A stretch of 64,000 nucleotides of DNA from Oceaniovalibus sp. ACAM 378 (GCF_008085915.1 NZ_VSJK01000016.1:46537-110536); one strand, 5' to 3'; positions 37,290-47,362 are shown, numbered from the stretch's first letter. Numbers and translations: made by a program. Notes: a model not told the origin generated them from the letters alone.

Positions 37290-37303
37290 TTGATGTACGT
37301 CAA
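37290..37303. promoter_or_regulatory. FNR/FixK-type box 1
   Basis: TTGATGTACGTCAA: half sites TTGAT and GTCAA separated by four bases, 9 of 10 symmetric positions. It lies 65 bases before the phaC start and about 100 bases before the HlyD gene, so it can serve either or both divergent units. See boxes at 42271, 45707 and 55402. Confidence 0.75.
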
Positions 37304-37404
37304 TCGTCGCGCCAATCGCTTTGGTAAAGCTCTCACATCACAGAATGAAAGCGTGATCCTGCTTAACGTGCAGTCACGGCAGCTCCATGGATGGGACAGT
37401 TGAC

Positions 37405-38385
37405 ATGAAGAAACGCTTGATTGCTGCGGTGATCGTGTTGGGCGTGGCCGTCGCCGCCGCGTTTGTATGGTGGCAGGCATCAAAGAGTTCGGGCCTGCCG
37501 GACGGCATCGCCATGTCCAACGGCCGCCTTGAAGCCGAACGGATCGAGATTGCGACCAAGCTGCCAGGACGTGTCGCCGAGGTTCTGGTTGCCGAGGGGG
37601 ATTGGGTGGAGCCCGGTCAATTGGTCGCGCGGCTCGACACCGATGAGCTGGAAGCCAAATTGCACCAGGCACAGGCCAGTGTTCTTCAGGCAAAACAGCA
37701 AAAACTGCAAGCCGAGGCCTTGCTGCGTCAGAGGCGATCTGAGTTGGAGACCGCCGAGGCGAATTTCGCGCGGGTCAATCAACTGGCCGATGATGGGTTC
37801 AACAGTCAGGCGCAGTTGGACGCGCAACGGACCGTTCTTGAAACAGCGCAGGCGGCTTTTGCCGCTGCCGAAGCTGGAATACCTTTAGCAGACGCGACGA
37901 TTGCGGCTGCGACGGCAGCTGTTGAAGGTGTAGAAAGCCTGATCGACGACGCCAGTCTCACAGCTTCTCGGGCCGGCCGTGTGCAGTATGTACTGACCCA
38001 TCCGGGCGAGGTGCTGGCGGCTGGCAGCAGCGCGGTCACGCTCACGGATCTGTCCGATATGTACATGACAATTTTTCTGCCGACACGCGACGCGGGTCGG
38101 TTGGCGACAGGGGCGGAGGCCCGGATTATCCTGGATCCCATCCCGGACTATATCATCCCCGCAACTGTCACCTTCGTCGCAAGCACAGCACAGTTCACAC
38201 CTAAATCAGTCGAGACCGAAGCAGAGCGAGACCAGCTGATGTTCCGGGTCAGGCTCACGATCGCACCTGAGCTGCTGGCAGACTATCAGGACCGCGCACG
38301 CGGCGGGGTACCGGGTGTGGGATATGTTCTGGTCGATGAAGGTGCTGCATGGCCCGCCGACCTTGCAATACATCTCCCCCAATGA
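37405..38385 (+). CDS. HlyD/YhiI-type membrane fusion protein
   Basis: About 326 residues. An N-terminal membrane anchor (MKKRLIAAVIVLGVAVAAAF) is followed by a lipoyl half-motif (IEIATKLPGRVAEVLVAEGD), an alpha-helical coiled-coil hairpin (ASVLQAKQQKLQAEALLRQR) and a beta-barrel region with PGEVLAAGSSAVTLTDLSDM. It bridges an ABC-type exporter to the outer membrane in the periplasm. Its size and the two following genes match E. coli YhiI-RbbA-YhhJ. The start at 37405 is chosen for the anchor; an in-frame ATG at 37387 is possible. The FNR-type box lies about 100 bases upstream. Confidence 0.88.
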   Translation: MKKRLIAAVIVLGVAVAAAFVWWQASKSSGLPDGIAMSNGRLEAERIEIATKLPGRVAEVLVAEGDWVEPGQLVARLDTDELEAKLHQAQASVLQAKQQKLQAEALLRQRRSELETAEANFARVNQLADDGFNSQAQLDAQRTVLETAQAAFAAAEAGIPLADATIAAATAAVEGVESLIDDASLTASRAGRVQYVLTHPGEVLAAGSSAVTLTDLSDMYMTIFLPTRDAGRLATGAEARIILDPIPDYIIPATVTFVASTAQFTPKSVETEAERDQLMFRVRLTIAPELLADYQDRARGGVPGVGYVLVDEGAAWPADLAIHLPQ

Positions 38386-41117
38386 TCGCATCATCGGTGG
38401 TTCGGCTCTCCGGAGTGACGCAGCGCTATCCAGCGACGGTCGCTTTGGATGATGTCAGTCTGGACGTTCCTGCGGGGTGCATGGCGGGGTTGATCGGCCC
38501 TGATGGCGTTGGCAAATCGACGCTGCTTGCCCTGGTTTCTGGAGTTCGGAAAGTCCAAACGGGTGACCTGCAGGTCCTGGGTGGAGACATCCGCACTCGC
38601 GCCCATCTGAAAGAGTGCAATTACCGCATCGCCTATATGCCGCAAGGTCTGGGCAGGAACCTCTATCCCACTTTGACGGTCACCGAGAACCTCGATTTCT
38701 TCGGCAGACTCTTTGCACAATCCGAGGGGGAACGGCGTGCGCGTATCGCCGACCTGTTGCAGGCGACGGGCCTTGATCCTTTTACGGATCGTCCTGCGGG
38801 CAAGCTGTCAGGGGGTATGAAACAAAAGCTGTCGCTTTGCTCCGCCCTGATTCATGATCCTGATCTCTTGATCCTGGATGAGCCGACAACGGGTGTCGAT
38901 CCGCTGTCGCGGCAGCAGTTTTGGGATCTGATCGACCGGATCCGGGCACAGCGTCCGAAGATGAGCGTGATCACGGCCACGGCCTACATGGAAGAAGCCG
39001 AGCGTTTTGACTGGCTGGCGGCCATGTCCGACGGCAAGGTCATCGCAACGGGAAGCCCTGCCGAGATCCGGGAGGCCGCGGGCCAGCCGACACTGGAAAA
39101 AGCGTTCATCGCCATGTTGCCCGAGGATGCGCGCCGCGGACACCATGATGTTGTCGTGCCGCCCCGGCAGTCCTCGGAAGGACCGCCCGCAATCGAGGCG
39201 AAGTCCCTGACGCGAAAGTTCGGCGATTTCGTTGCTGTGGACTCGGTGAATTTCGAAATTGAGCGGGGCGAGATATTCGGATTTCTCGGCTCGAACGGCT
39301 GTGGCAAGACCACGACCATGAAAATGCTGACTGGTCTGCTGCCCGTGAGCGCCGGACAGGCACTGTTGTTTGGCGAGACGTTGGATGTGGGCGACATGCA
39401 GACGCGCCAGCGGGTGGGCTATATGTCCCAGTCCTTTTCTCTCTATAGCGAATTAACCGTGCGCCAGAACCTCCAGCTGCACGCCGAACTCTATCAGCTT
39501 CCAGTGGAAAGCCGAGTAGGGCGGGTCGCCGAAATGATGGCGACATTCGAGTTGGAGGACGTCGCGGATGAGCGGCCCGATGCCCTTCCATTGGGTATTC
39601 GCCAGCGCCTGCAACTTGCCGTTGCGGTCATCCATTCGCCCGAAATTCTGATCCTTGACGAACCCACATCGGGCGTCGACCCTATCGCGCGCGATGTATT
39701 CTGGCAGCATCTGATCGGGCTGTCGCGCAACGATGGTGTGACGATCTTCATTTCAACTCACTTCATGAACGAAGCCCTGAGATGCGACCGCATTTCCCTG
39801 ATGCATGCCGGGCGCGTGCTTGCCGTTGGAACGCCCGCCGAGATCGCGAAGTCCAAGAACACCGAAGACTTGAACGATGCTTTCATACAATACCTGCGCG
39901 ACGCGACAGAGGCAGGTGACAAGAGCACACCCACGGAAACTCCTCAAATTACCGTAAAACCGGGCAATCAGGGGCCCGACAGACGTGGTGGCATCAATTT
40001 CGCCCGTATGTGGGCGTTCGCACGGCGTGAAGCGATGGAAATCTTACGCGATCCGTTGCGTTTGACATTTGCGTTTCTTGGGCCTGTCATTTTGATGCTG
40101 ACCTTTGGCTATGGCATTTCGTTTGATGTCACCGATCTGCGATACGCAGTTTTCGATCAAGATCAGTCGGTTGAAAGCCGAACACTTCTCGAAGCGTTTT
40201 CCGGCTCTCGCTATTTCGCCGCACAAGCACCGGCCCAAAGCACGGCCGAGCTGGCAGCACGGCTTCAAAGTGCGGACATCGCAATCGCAATCGAGATCCC
40301 GCCGGATTTTGGACGGGATTTATTGCGATCCAGACAGCCGGAAGTAAGTGTCGCCATCGATGCAGCCATGCCGTTTCGGGCAGAGACGGCGCGCGGTTAT
40401 CTGCAAGGTTTGGCCGTCTCTTACATGGAGAACCAGATTGAGCAGACGTATGGCGAACCGATTGATACGAGCGCTGCGGGGATCGAGACGCGATTTCGGT
40501 ATAATCAGGGCTTCATCAGCGTCGTTGCCATGGTGCCGTCGGTTATCATGCTCATGCTTGTTCTGATCCCTTCGATGATGGCCGCAATGGGCGTTGTGCG
40601 CGAAAAGGAAACCGGCTCCATTGCCAATTTTCGCTCAACTCCCGTGACGCGGACCGAATTCCTGTTGGGCAAGCAGCTGCCCTATGTTGTCATTGCCATG
40701 CTCAGTTTCGTAACCCTGTTACTGGTGGCCTATGTTGTTTTCGATGTTCCGATCAAAGGGTCCGGTATGGCCCTTTTGGTGGGAACTTTCCTCTATGTTC
40801 TGGCAACCACCGGGTTCGGCGTATTGGTCTCGGCCTTTACCAAGACGCAAGTGGCAGCTACCTTTGCCACTGCCATCATCGCGATCATTCCGGCGGTGAA
40901 TTTCTCGGGTCTTCTGGTCCCGGTATCGTCCCTTTCCGGCAGCGGGCGGTTGATCGGCTTAGGCTTTCCGTCGGGTTGGTATCAGCAGATCAGCGTCGGC
41001 ACGTTCACCAAGGATTTGGGCTTTGCCGAGCTTTGGCAGAACCACGTTGCATTGCTTGGTTTTTCGCTCTTCTTCGTTGCGGTGTCCATCCTGGCACTGC
41101 GCAAACAGGAGACATAA
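38382..41117 (+). CDS. rbbA: RbbA-like fused dual ATPase / ABC-2 permease
   Basis: A 911-residue protein (the same length as E. coli RbbA) with two ATPase domains and a C-terminal ABC-2 permease. Domain 1 has GPDGVGKSTLLALV and LSGGMKQKLSLCSAL; note Asp in place of the usual Asn in Walker A. Domain 2 has GSNGCGKTTTMKML, LPLGIRQRLQLAVAV (a degenerate signature) and LILDEPTSGVD. The permease part follows from about residue 560 with six helices and a large periplasmic loop. The ATG overlaps the HlyD stop by four bases. RbbA has been described as a ribosome-associated ATPase, but this gene order points to an exporter. Confidence 0.92.
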   Translation: MIASSVVRLSGVTQRYPATVALDDVSLDVPAGCMAGLIGPDGVGKSTLLALVSGVRKVQTGDLQVLGGDIRTRAHLKECNYRIAYMPQGLGRNLYPTLTVTENLDFFGRLFAQSEGERRARIADLLQATGLDPFTDRPAGKLSGGMKQKLSLCSALIHDPDLLILDEPTTGVDPLSRQQFWDLIDRIRAQRPKMSVITATAYMEEAERFDWLAAMSDGKVIATGSPAEIREAAGQPTLEKAFIAMLPEDARRGHHDVVVPPRQSSEGPPAIEAKSLTRKFGDFVAVDSVNFEIERGEIFGFLGSNGCGKTTTMKMLTGLLPVSAGQALLFGETLDVGDMQTRQRVGYMSQSFSLYSELTVRQNLQLHAELYQLPVESRVGRVAEMMATFELEDVADERPDALPLGIRQRLQLAVAVIHSPEILILDEPTSGVDPIARDVFWQHLIGLSRNDGVTIFISTHFMNEALRCDRISLMHAGRVLAVGTPAEIAKSKNTEDLNDAFIQYLRDATEAGDKSTPTETPQITVKPGNQGPDRRGGINFARMWAFARREAMEILRDPLRLTFAFLGPVILMLTFGYGISFDVTDLRYAVFDQDQSVESRTLLEAFSGSRYFAAQAPAQSTAELAARLQSADIAIAIEIPPDFGRDLLRSRQPEVSVAIDAAMPFRAETARGYLQGLAVSYMENQIEQTYGEPIDTSAAGIETRFRYNQGFISVVAMVPSVIMLMLVLIPSMMAAMGVVREKETGSIANFRSTPVTRTEFLLGKQLPYVVIAMLSFVTLLLVAYVVFDVPIKGSGMALLVGTFLYVLATTGFGVLVSAFTKTQVAATFATAIIAIIPAVNFSGLLVPVSSLSGSGRLIGLGFPSGWYQQISVGTFTKDLGFAELWQNHVALLGFSLFFVAVSILALRKQET

Positions 41118-41118
41118 G

Positions 41119-42246
41119 ATGATGCAATGGCTATCAAATGTGTATCGCCTTGGCCTGAAAGAGCTGCGCAGTCTGCGCGCCGATCCGGTGCTGATCTTTC
41201 TGATCATCTATGTGTTCAGTTTCGCAGTCTACGCTGTCGCTACGGGAGCGAAACTGGAGGTTATCAATGCCTCGGTCGCCTATGTCGATCAGGACCGTTC
41301 CGACCTGACAGGCCGGATTGTCGGCGCGATCCTTCCGCCCGAATTCGACACGCCGGTGGAGATATCGACGTCCGAGGTCGACAAGGTCATGAACAATGGC
41401 GACTACGTTTTTGTGCTCTCGTTTCCACCCCGTTTCGAGGCCGATGTCCTGGCCGGGCGGCAACCGTCCGTCCAACTTAATGTGGACGCAACGGCCATGG
41501 TCCAGGCAGGTAACGGGTCGGTCTTTCTTCAGGAAATTTTTACCACCGAGGTCGCGAAATTCGTCTCCGGCGACGATACTGCGAGCAGGCTACCCATCGA
41601 TCTGATCGTGACGACCCAGTTCAACCCAAACCTGCAATCGACATGGTTTTCTTCGGTCATGCAGGTGATCAACAACATCACCATCCTTTCCGTGTTGCTT
41701 ACTGGTGCCGCCCTGATCCGGGAGCGCGAACACGGAACGATCGAGCATCTTCTGGTCATGCCCGTCTCTCCATCTGAAATCATGATGGCCAAGATCTGGG
41801 CCAATGGTCTGGCGATTGTCATCGGGGCCGTATTGTCGCTGTGGATCGTGATCCAGGGCGTGCTGGCCGTGCCCATTGCCGGATCGATCCCACTGTTTGT
41901 GGCGGGCACTGTGGTGTATCTGGTTTCTGTAACAGGACTGGGTATTCTGCTGGCCACCTTCACGACGTCCATGCCTCAGTTCGGCCTATTGGCCTTGCCG
42001 GTGCTGGTGGTCATGAACCTGTTATCCGGCAGCACGACGCCGATGGAGAGTATTCCGAACTGGCTGCAGACCGTAATGCAGATCGCGCCGTCCACCCATT
42101 TTGTCGCTTTTTCGCAGGCGATACTTTATCGCGGAGCCGGGCTGGAGACCGTCTGGACGAACCTGGTCATAATGGCGGCGCTGAGTATCGTCTTTTTCGT
42201 GATAGCCCTTACCCGGTTTCGCCAATCGATGGCCACCAGCACTTAA
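41119..42246 (+). CDS. ABC-2 type permease, YhhJ-like
   Basis: About 375 residues with an N-terminal helix, a long periplasmic domain (about residues 45-180) and five C-terminal helices including the EHGTIEHLLVMPVSPSEIMM loop, the standard ABC-2 signature. The start at 41119 follows AGGAGA by six bases; translation starts one base after the rbbA stop. It completes the exporter with the permease half of RbbA and the HlyD adaptor. The exported compound is unknown. Confidence 0.9.
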   Translation: MMQWLSNVYRLGLKELRSLRADPVLIFLIIYVFSFAVYAVATGAKLEVINASVAYVDQDRSDLTGRIVGAILPPEFDTPVEISTSEVDKVMNNGDYVFVLSFPPRFEADVLAGRQPSVQLNVDATAMVQAGNGSVFLQEIFTTEVAKFVSGDDTASRLPIDLIVTTQFNPNLQSTWFSSVMQVINNITILSVLLTGAALIREREHGTIEHLLVMPVSPSEIMMAKIWANGLAIVIGAVLSLWIVIQGVLAVPIAGSIPLFVAGTVVYLVSVTGLGILLATFTTSMPQFGLLALPVLVVMNLLSGSTTPMESIPNWLQTVMQIAPSTHFVAFSQAILYRGAGLETVWTNLVIMAALSIVFFVIALTRFRQSMATST

Positions 42247-42270
42247 GGCGGGGTGCTCTCTGACCGCCAA

Positions 42271-42284
42271 ATGACCTTCGTCAA
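42271..42284. promoter_or_regulatory. FNR/FixK-type box 2
   Basis: ATGACCTTCGTCAA, which on the reverse strand reads TTGACGAAGGTCAT: 9 of 10 matches to TTGAC-N4-GTCAA. The spacer GAAG is identical to that of box 4 (55402). Its centre is 71 bases before the glutamate decarboxylase ATG. Confidence 0.75.
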
Positions 42285-42348
42285 TCTTGCAGGCTCACCT
42301 CTTGCTAGTTTCGGCAAGTGAATCATTCATTTCGACAGGAGCAGAAGT

Positions 42349-43731
42349 ATGCCCATTCACCCCGTGAAACATCACGATCATTCGGTCATCGAAGATGTAT
42401 ATTCGACGGCTTCGTCCGAACGCAGCTTGCCGAAATATCGGATGCCAGACGGTCGTACCGAACCGCACGCAGCCTACGCGCTCGTCCATGATGAACTCCT
42501 GTTGGACGGCAACGCGCGCCAGAACCTCGCTACGTTCTGCACGACTTGGGTCGACGACGAGGTCAAGCAGTTGATGACCGAATCCGTCGACAAGAACATG
42601 ATCGACAAGGACGAATACCCGCAGACCGCCGAGATCGAGAACCGCTGTGTGCACATCATCGCGGACCTTTGGCATGCGCAAAAATCGTGGGAGACGATCG
42701 GCTGCTCGACCACCGGATCGAGCGAAGCGGCGATGCTTGGCGGGCTTGCCCTTAAATGGAAGTGGCGTGCGCGGCGCGAGGCCGAAGGCAAGGATGCCAG
42801 CAAACCCAACATCGTGACCGGACCGGTACAGATTTGTTGGAAGAAGTTCGCCCGCTATTTCGACGTTGAAATCCGTGAAGTGCCACTTAAAGGCGACGCC
42901 CTTGGCCTCCAGCCTCAGGATTTGCGTGAACACTGTGACGAAAACACGATCGGTGTCGTCGCGACACTGGGGGTGACGTTCACCGGAATATACGAACCGG
43001 TAGAGGCGCTGGCGCACGAACTGGACGCCATGGAGCGTGATCTTGGACTGGATATCCCAATCCATGTGGATGCTGCCTCTGGCGGGTTCATCGCACCGTT
43101 CATCCAGCGCGATCTGGTTTGGGATTTTCAGATCGAACGGGTGCGGTCCATCAATGCCTCCGGCCACAAGTACGGGCTTGCCCCGCTGGGTGTCGGCTGG
43201 GTGATTTGGGCCTCAAGGCAGGATTTGCCGGAGGAACTGATCTTCTACGTCGATTATCTGGGTGGTAATATGCCGACCTTTGCATTGAACTTTTCCCGCC
43301 CCGGCGGCGAAATCATCGCGCAATATTACAATTTTCTACGGCTGGGCCGCGAAGGCTATACTGCAATCCAACAGGCGTGTTCCGACACCGCGCAATGGTT
43401 GGGCGCTGAACTGGCCAAGATCGGACCTTTCGAGATGGTCTATGACGGCCATGGCGGGCTTCCGGCCGTCGCATATAAACTGACGGAAGAGGACCATGGC
43501 TACACGCTTTACGATCTGTCCGAACGCGTACGAATGCGCGGCTGGCAGATCGCGTCCTACCCGCTGCCGAACGATCGCGAGGATACGGTCGTACAACGCA
43601 TTTTGATCCGGCATGGCGTCAGCCGTGATCTGGTTTCGTTGCTTGTCGAGGATATGAAGCGCGGCATTGAGCATTTGTCGAAAAACCCGGTTCCGAACTC
43701 GACTGCGAAACCCGGATTTCACCATGGCTGA
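42349..43731 (+). CDS. gad: Glutamate decarboxylase
   Basis: A 460-residue PLP enzyme of group II decarboxylases with GadA/B-type features. They are an N-terminal SLPKYRMPDG, TTGSSEAAMLGGLALKWKW (phosphate-binding), HVDAASGGFIAPF (Asp contacting the PLP nitrogen) and NASGHKYGLAPLGVGW with the Schiff-base Lys. It converts glutamate and a proton to GABA and CO2 in the cytoplasm. The gene is followed, with an eight-base overlap, by an AspT-type antiporter, so the pair probably makes an electrogenic decarboxylation-exchange cycle that consumes protons. An FNR-type box lies upstream. Confidence 0.95.
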   Translation: MPIHPVKHHDHSVIEDVYSTASSERSLPKYRMPDGRTEPHAAYALVHDELLLDGNARQNLATFCTTWVDDEVKQLMTESVDKNMIDKDEYPQTAEIENRCVHIIADLWHAQKSWETIGCSTTGSSEAAMLGGLALKWKWRARREAEGKDASKPNIVTGPVQICWKKFARYFDVEIREVPLKGDALGLQPQDLREHCDENTIGVVATLGVTFTGIYEPVEALAHELDAMERDLGLDIPIHVDAASGGFIAPFIQRDLVWDFQIERVRSINASGHKYGLAPLGVGWVIWASRQDLPEELIFYVDYLGGNMPTFALNFSRPGGEIIAQYYNFLRLGREGYTAIQQACSDTAQWLGAELAKIGPFEMVYDGHGGLPAVAYKLTEEDHGYTLYDLSERVRMRGWQIASYPLPNDREDTVVQRILIRHGVSRDLVSLLVEDMKRGIEHLSKNPVPNSTAKPGFHHG

Positions 43732-45622
43732 GGCAAACGCGACGTCAGTCGCGAGGGTTTTTCGGATCGGGCTGCTTGCCTGGATGGGCTCGGTTGCGAT
43801 GGCAGGAACAGCCGCAGCGCAAGACGGCGCTAACGCGTCAGAAGGAGGGGTGATCGGGCAGGTTTTCGGCAGGATCGAACCGGTCACCGAGGCGGGCCTT
43901 CATGGGTTTTTCCAGCTCCTGGGGAACCAACCGATCGCGTTCGTCCTGCTCGCACTTGCCTTGGGCACCATGATCGGACGGTTGAGCCTAAAGGGCATAT
44001 CACTCGGCTCCACTGCAGGGACGTTGCTTGTGGGGATTGCGATTTCGATGAGCGCAGAGGCCGCCTATGACATCACTTATGCGATCCCCGGAATCCTGTC
44101 GTCATTCATGCTGCTCTTGTTCATGTATGCGCTTGGACTGAAGGTCGGTCCGCAGTTCTTTTCGGGTTTGCGTAAGGGTGGGTTGGCCTTTGTCGGGATC
44201 GGGCTGATCGTTTGGGCTCTGAACTGGGTCATCTGCTACTACGGCGCAAAGCTTGTCGGGCTTGCACCGGGTTATGCAACCGGATTGATTTCGGGAAGCT
44301 ATACGATCACGGGAATTTTGGGCGTGGGGCAGGGCGCTTTGACCAGTGGTGCCTATGTCCCACCAGCTGGCATGACCATCGAAGAGGTGGGCGCGAACAT
44401 GGCTGCCGCCTATGCAATCAGCTACGTTTTGTCGAGTCTGGGCATCATTCTGCTGATCCGCTATCTGCCGCGGATTTTCGGCCACGACGCCGCAGCCGAT
44501 GCGAAACTGGCAGAGGCCGCCTATAGCGGAGGGGCCACACATCCTGTGCCCGGTGCACCAGGGGCATTGGAGATGGGTTTTTCCCCATACGATCTGCGCG
44601 CCTTTGCCGTGACGCACGACAGTTTCAAGGGCCGCACTGTTTCGCAATTGGCCAGTGATTTCCCCGAAGCTCCTATCCTGCGCATCGTGCGCGATGGGGA
44701 AATACTGGACCTGAGCAGAGATCCCACCGTCGTTGAGGCCGATATCGTCACGGTGCGTGCCGATGTGCACGATCTGATCCTGAAAGAAGGCGAATTGATC
44801 GGCCCTGAATCCGACGAGCCGCTCGCACGCAATGTGCCGATGGAGGTTGCCGATGTGCACGTCGGATCGCACGCAACATCGGGAAAGACCTTGTCGGAAC
44901 TTTCGAAGGATGGCACCGGCGGCGTGGCTGTACAGGCGTTGTTTCGTGGGGGCTATGAGATTCCAGTCGGGCCAGAAACCGAGGTGCGGTTCAGCGATGT
45001 TCTGCGCCTGACAGGACCGGACGCGGCACTGCAGAAAGCTGCGAAACGGCTCGGCGGGCATACCATTCTGCCCACGTTCAAATCCGAAGTTCTCTATCTC
45101 GCCCTTGCCATGTTGATTGGCTACCTCGTCGGGATCGCCACCATCACCGTTTCGGGCATCCCTTTTGCGCTTGGCACGTCGGCCGGATGTATCCTTGCCG
45201 GTGTGGCCGTCAGTTATTTCCGCAGCCGAAACCCTGAATTCGGCGGTCCGGTGCACGAAGGTGCCCGCAGCTTTCTGCAGGATTTCGGGTTGAACGCTTT
45301 CGTCGCGGTCCTGTCGGCCAACGTGGGGCCAAAGGTCATTTCCGCGCTCGGCGGCGATACTATCCTTTGGTTGGCACTGATCGGGGTGGCGGGCGCATTG
45401 ATACCGCCTTTCATCGCGTTTTGGGTCGGGATCAAGCTTTTCAAGCTCAATTCGATCATCGCGGACGGTGCCACGACCGGCGCTCGCAACAGCACACCGG
45501 GCCTGAACGCGATCATAGAGGAATCAAAGAGCTCGGTCGCCGCTGTGCCTTATCCGGTGAGTTACGCGCTGACGACGGTTCTGGCGCTGATCGGTGGATA
45601 TTTCTCCATGATCTTTTCCTGA
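43724..45622 (+). CDS. AspT-family amino-acid antiporter (probable glutamate:GABA exchange)
   Basis: About 632 residues of the AspT/YidE/YbjL family. An N-terminal signal-like segment (RIGLLAWMGSVAMAGTAAA) precedes two blocks of about five membrane helices, separated by two cytosolic TrkA-C (RCK_C) domains at about residues 290-470. Each block has a repeated glycine-rich motif (GLISGSYTITGILGVGQG and FWVGIKLFKLNSIIADGATTG-like). The archetype exchanges aspartate for alanine next to an aspartate decarboxylase; here the coupled partner is a glutamate decarboxylase, so glutamate/GABA exchange is the natural inference. The signal-like N-terminus is longer than in most members. Confidence 0.85.
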   Translation: MAEANATSVARVFRIGLLAWMGSVAMAGTAAAQDGANASEGGVIGQVFGRIEPVTEAGLHGFFQLLGNQPIAFVLLALALGTMIGRLSLKGISLGSTAGTLLVGIAISMSAEAAYDITYAIPGILSSFMLLLFMYALGLKVGPQFFSGLRKGGLAFVGIGLIVWALNWVICYYGAKLVGLAPGYATGLISGSYTITGILGVGQGALTSGAYVPPAGMTIEEVGANMAAAYAISYVLSSLGIILLIRYLPRIFGHDAAADAKLAEAAYSGGATHPVPGAPGALEMGFSPYDLRAFAVTHDSFKGRTVSQLASDFPEAPILRIVRDGEILDLSRDPTVVEADIVTVRADVHDLILKEGELIGPESDEPLARNVPMEVADVHVGSHATSGKTLSELSKDGTGGVAVQALFRGGYEIPVGPETEVRFSDVLRLTGPDAALQKAAKRLGGHTILPTFKSEVLYLALAMLIGYLVGIATITVSGIPFALGTSAGCILAGVAVSYFRSRNPEFGGPVHEGARSFLQDFGLNAFVAVLSANVGPKVISALGGDTILWLALIGVAGALIPPFIAFWVGIKLFKLNSIIADGATTGARNSTPGLNAIIEESKSSVAAVPYPVSYALTTVLALIGGYFSMIFS

Positions 45623-45663
45623 CCCCAGGGCCGCGTCCGCATTCACCCGTGGTCTCTGGGGTC
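45621..45663 (+). terminator. Hairpin after the antiporter gene
   Basis: Arms GACCCCAG (45621-45628) and CTGGGGTC (45656-45663) flank a 27-base loop immediately at the antiporter stop. It is directly followed by a second small hairpin, CCTCGG-TTC-CCGAGG (45664-45677 region). The T-run is poor; the pair probably separates the glutamate and arginine units. Confidence 0.45.
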
Positions 45664-45706
45664 CTCGGTTCCCGAGGAAAAAAAGGTACTGCGGCGCACT
45701 CGATGA

Positions 45707-45720
45707 TTGACGCAGGTCAA
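45707..45720. promoter_or_regulatory. FNR/FixK-type box 3
   Basis: TTGACGCAGGTCAA: perfect TTGAC / GTCAA dyad with a four-base spacer. It lies about 180 bases before the arcD start chosen here and in front of the arcD-arcA-arcB unit. Confidence 0.8.
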
Positions 45721-45892
45721 TCCTGAATACCGAATTCCTGTCAGACGTGGATAATCGACCGGTCCTCCAATGCTCCTCGAAGGCAAGGCCCCGGAAGAAA
45801 GCAGGGGATCTTTGTGGGATCTCCCGCACATGGCGCTTCACCTGGACATTCCGGGTTCCAGCGAATGCCCGTTATTGAAAGGTAGAAATCAG

Positions 45893-47362
45893 ATGCCGAG
45901 CGATATTGTTGCGACGCAAGAAAATACGGATACCGAAGCTTCGGGCAAACTGGGTCTTTTACCCCTCACAGCGCTTGTGGTCGGCTCCATGATCGGCGGC
46001 GGCGTTTTCAGTCTTCCCCAAAACATGGCCCGCGGAGCGTCGGCCGGTGCCGTCACAATCGGCTGGCTCATTACCGGGATCGGGATGCTGGCCTTGGCCT
46101 TTGTCTATCGCAACCTTTCGACCCGCAAACCTGCACTGGACGCTGGACCGTATTCCTATGCGCGCGCCGGGTTCGGGGACTATGTCGGCTTTAACAGCGC
46201 GTGGGGTTATTGGCTTAGCGCGTGGATCGGGAACGTGTCTTATGTGGTTCTGATCTTCGGTGCGCTCAGCTATTTCTACGCACCGTTCGGTGTCGAGGGG
46301 AACACGTGGCAATCCATCGTGGGTGCCTCGATCGCGCTTTGGTTGGTTCACGCCCTGGTCTTGATGGGCGTGCGCCAGGCGGCCATTGTCAACACCATCA
46401 CCACTATCGCCAAACTTGCGCCGATCTTCCTTTTCATCGTTCTGGCATTGGTGGCCTTCAATCTGCCGACCTTCCAGCTTGATTTCTGGGGCACTGAGGA
46501 TTTGTCGCTGGGCAGCATCACGACCCAGGTGCAAAGCACCATGCTGGTGACGCTATGGGTCTTCATCGGGATCGAGGGGGCAAGCGTCGGGTCCGGACGG
46601 GCAAAAAAACGCAGTGACATAGGCAAGGCGACAATCCTTGGGTTCGTCACTGTGCTTCTTCTTTATCTTCTGGTGTCGCTTCTGTCTCTGGGTGTCATGA
46701 CTCAGCCTGAACTTGCGGGCCTTCCGGCCGCCGCCTCCATGGCTAATGTGCTTGAGTCGATTGTCGGGCCATGGGGGTCTGTGGTCGTGCGTATCGGTCT
46801 TGTCATCTCGGTTGCGGGGGCATTCCTGAGCTGGACTCTCCTGGCCGCCGAGATCCCGTATCGCGCCGCCAAAGAGGGAATGCTGCCCGAGGTGTTCGCC
46901 ACGGAAAATGACAACAACTCTCCGTCCGGTGCGCTCTGGATCACGAATATCTGCGTCCAGATCGTCCTGATCGTGACCCTCTATGCCAACTCCACCTATC
47001 TGGCGCTGTTCTACATCGCCTCCACCGCCATCCTCGTCCCATACGTTTTTTCAGGGGCCTACGCGCTGAAACTCGCGCTGAGCGGCGAAAGCTATGCAGA
47101 CCATGAGGGGCGGGTGTTGGACATGGCCATTGGCGGGTTGGCTACCGTCTACGGCGCATGGCTCGTCTACGCGGCTGGTCCCACATATCTGCTGATGTGC
47201 GCGATCCTCTATGCAGTGGGCATCCCGATCTACATCTGGGCACGCTGGTCGCATAAAGCGCGCGCCTTCAAACCCATCGAAATCCTGATCGCCACAGGGC
47301 TGGTCGCCGCCGCATTGGTGGCTGGCTACCTGATGTGGACCGGCGCGATCAGCGCTTTGTAA
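45893..47362 (+). CDS. arcD: APC-family arginine:ornithine antiporter
   Basis: A 489-residue antiporter of the basic amino-acid/polyamine antiporter family with about 12-13 helices. The TM1 motif is [16 protein letters not shown], followed by [19 protein letters not shown] and [21 protein letters not shown] (the TM6 and loop region typical of ArcD/YdgI). It imports arginine in exchange for ornithine without energy cost. The start at 45893 follows AAAGGT; an in-frame ATG at 45770 is further upstream and less likely. The next genes are arcA and arcB. Confidence 0.92.
   Translation: MPSDIVATQENTDTEASGKLGLLPLTALVVGSMIGGGVFSLPQNMARGASAGAVTIGWLITGIGMLALAFVYRNLSTRKPALDAGPYSYARAGFGDYVGFNSAWGYWLSAWIGNVSYVVLIFGALSYFYAPFGVEGNTWQSIVGASIALWLVHALVLMGVRQAAIVNTITTIAKLAPIFLFIVLALVAFNLPTFQLDFWGTEDLSLGSITTQVQSTMLVTLWVFIGIEGASVGSGRAKKRSDIGKATILGFVTVLLLYLLVSLLSLGVMTQPELAGLPAAASMANVLESIVGPWGSVVVRIGLVISVAGAFLSWTLLAAEIPYRAAKEGMLPEVFATENDNNSPSGALWITNICVQIVLIVTLYANSTYLALFYIASTAILVPYVFSGAYALKLALSGESYADHEGRVLDMAIGGLATVYGAWLVYAAGPTYLLMCAILYAVGIPIYIWARWSHKARAFKPIEILIATGLVAAALVAGYLMWTGAISAL

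Noticed and set aside
37225..42246. Reading the HlyD-RbbA-YhhJ set as a toxin type I secretion system
   Set aside because: No RTX-type substrate gene, and the ATPase is a soluble tandem fused to an ABC-2 permease, as in YhiI-RbbA-YhhJ, rather than HlyB-like.
44102..45256. A 384-codon antisense open frame inside the AspT-type antiporter gene
   Set aside because: Rich in His, Arg and Gln as expected of the reverse of a GC-rich membrane-protein gene; no start signal or recognised domain.
45664..45690. CCTCGG-TTC-CCGAGG followed by a run of A as an intrinsic terminator
   Set aside because: The run is A on the forward strand and lies on the wrong side for a reverse-strand terminator; it is kept only as part of the hairpin region after the antiporter.
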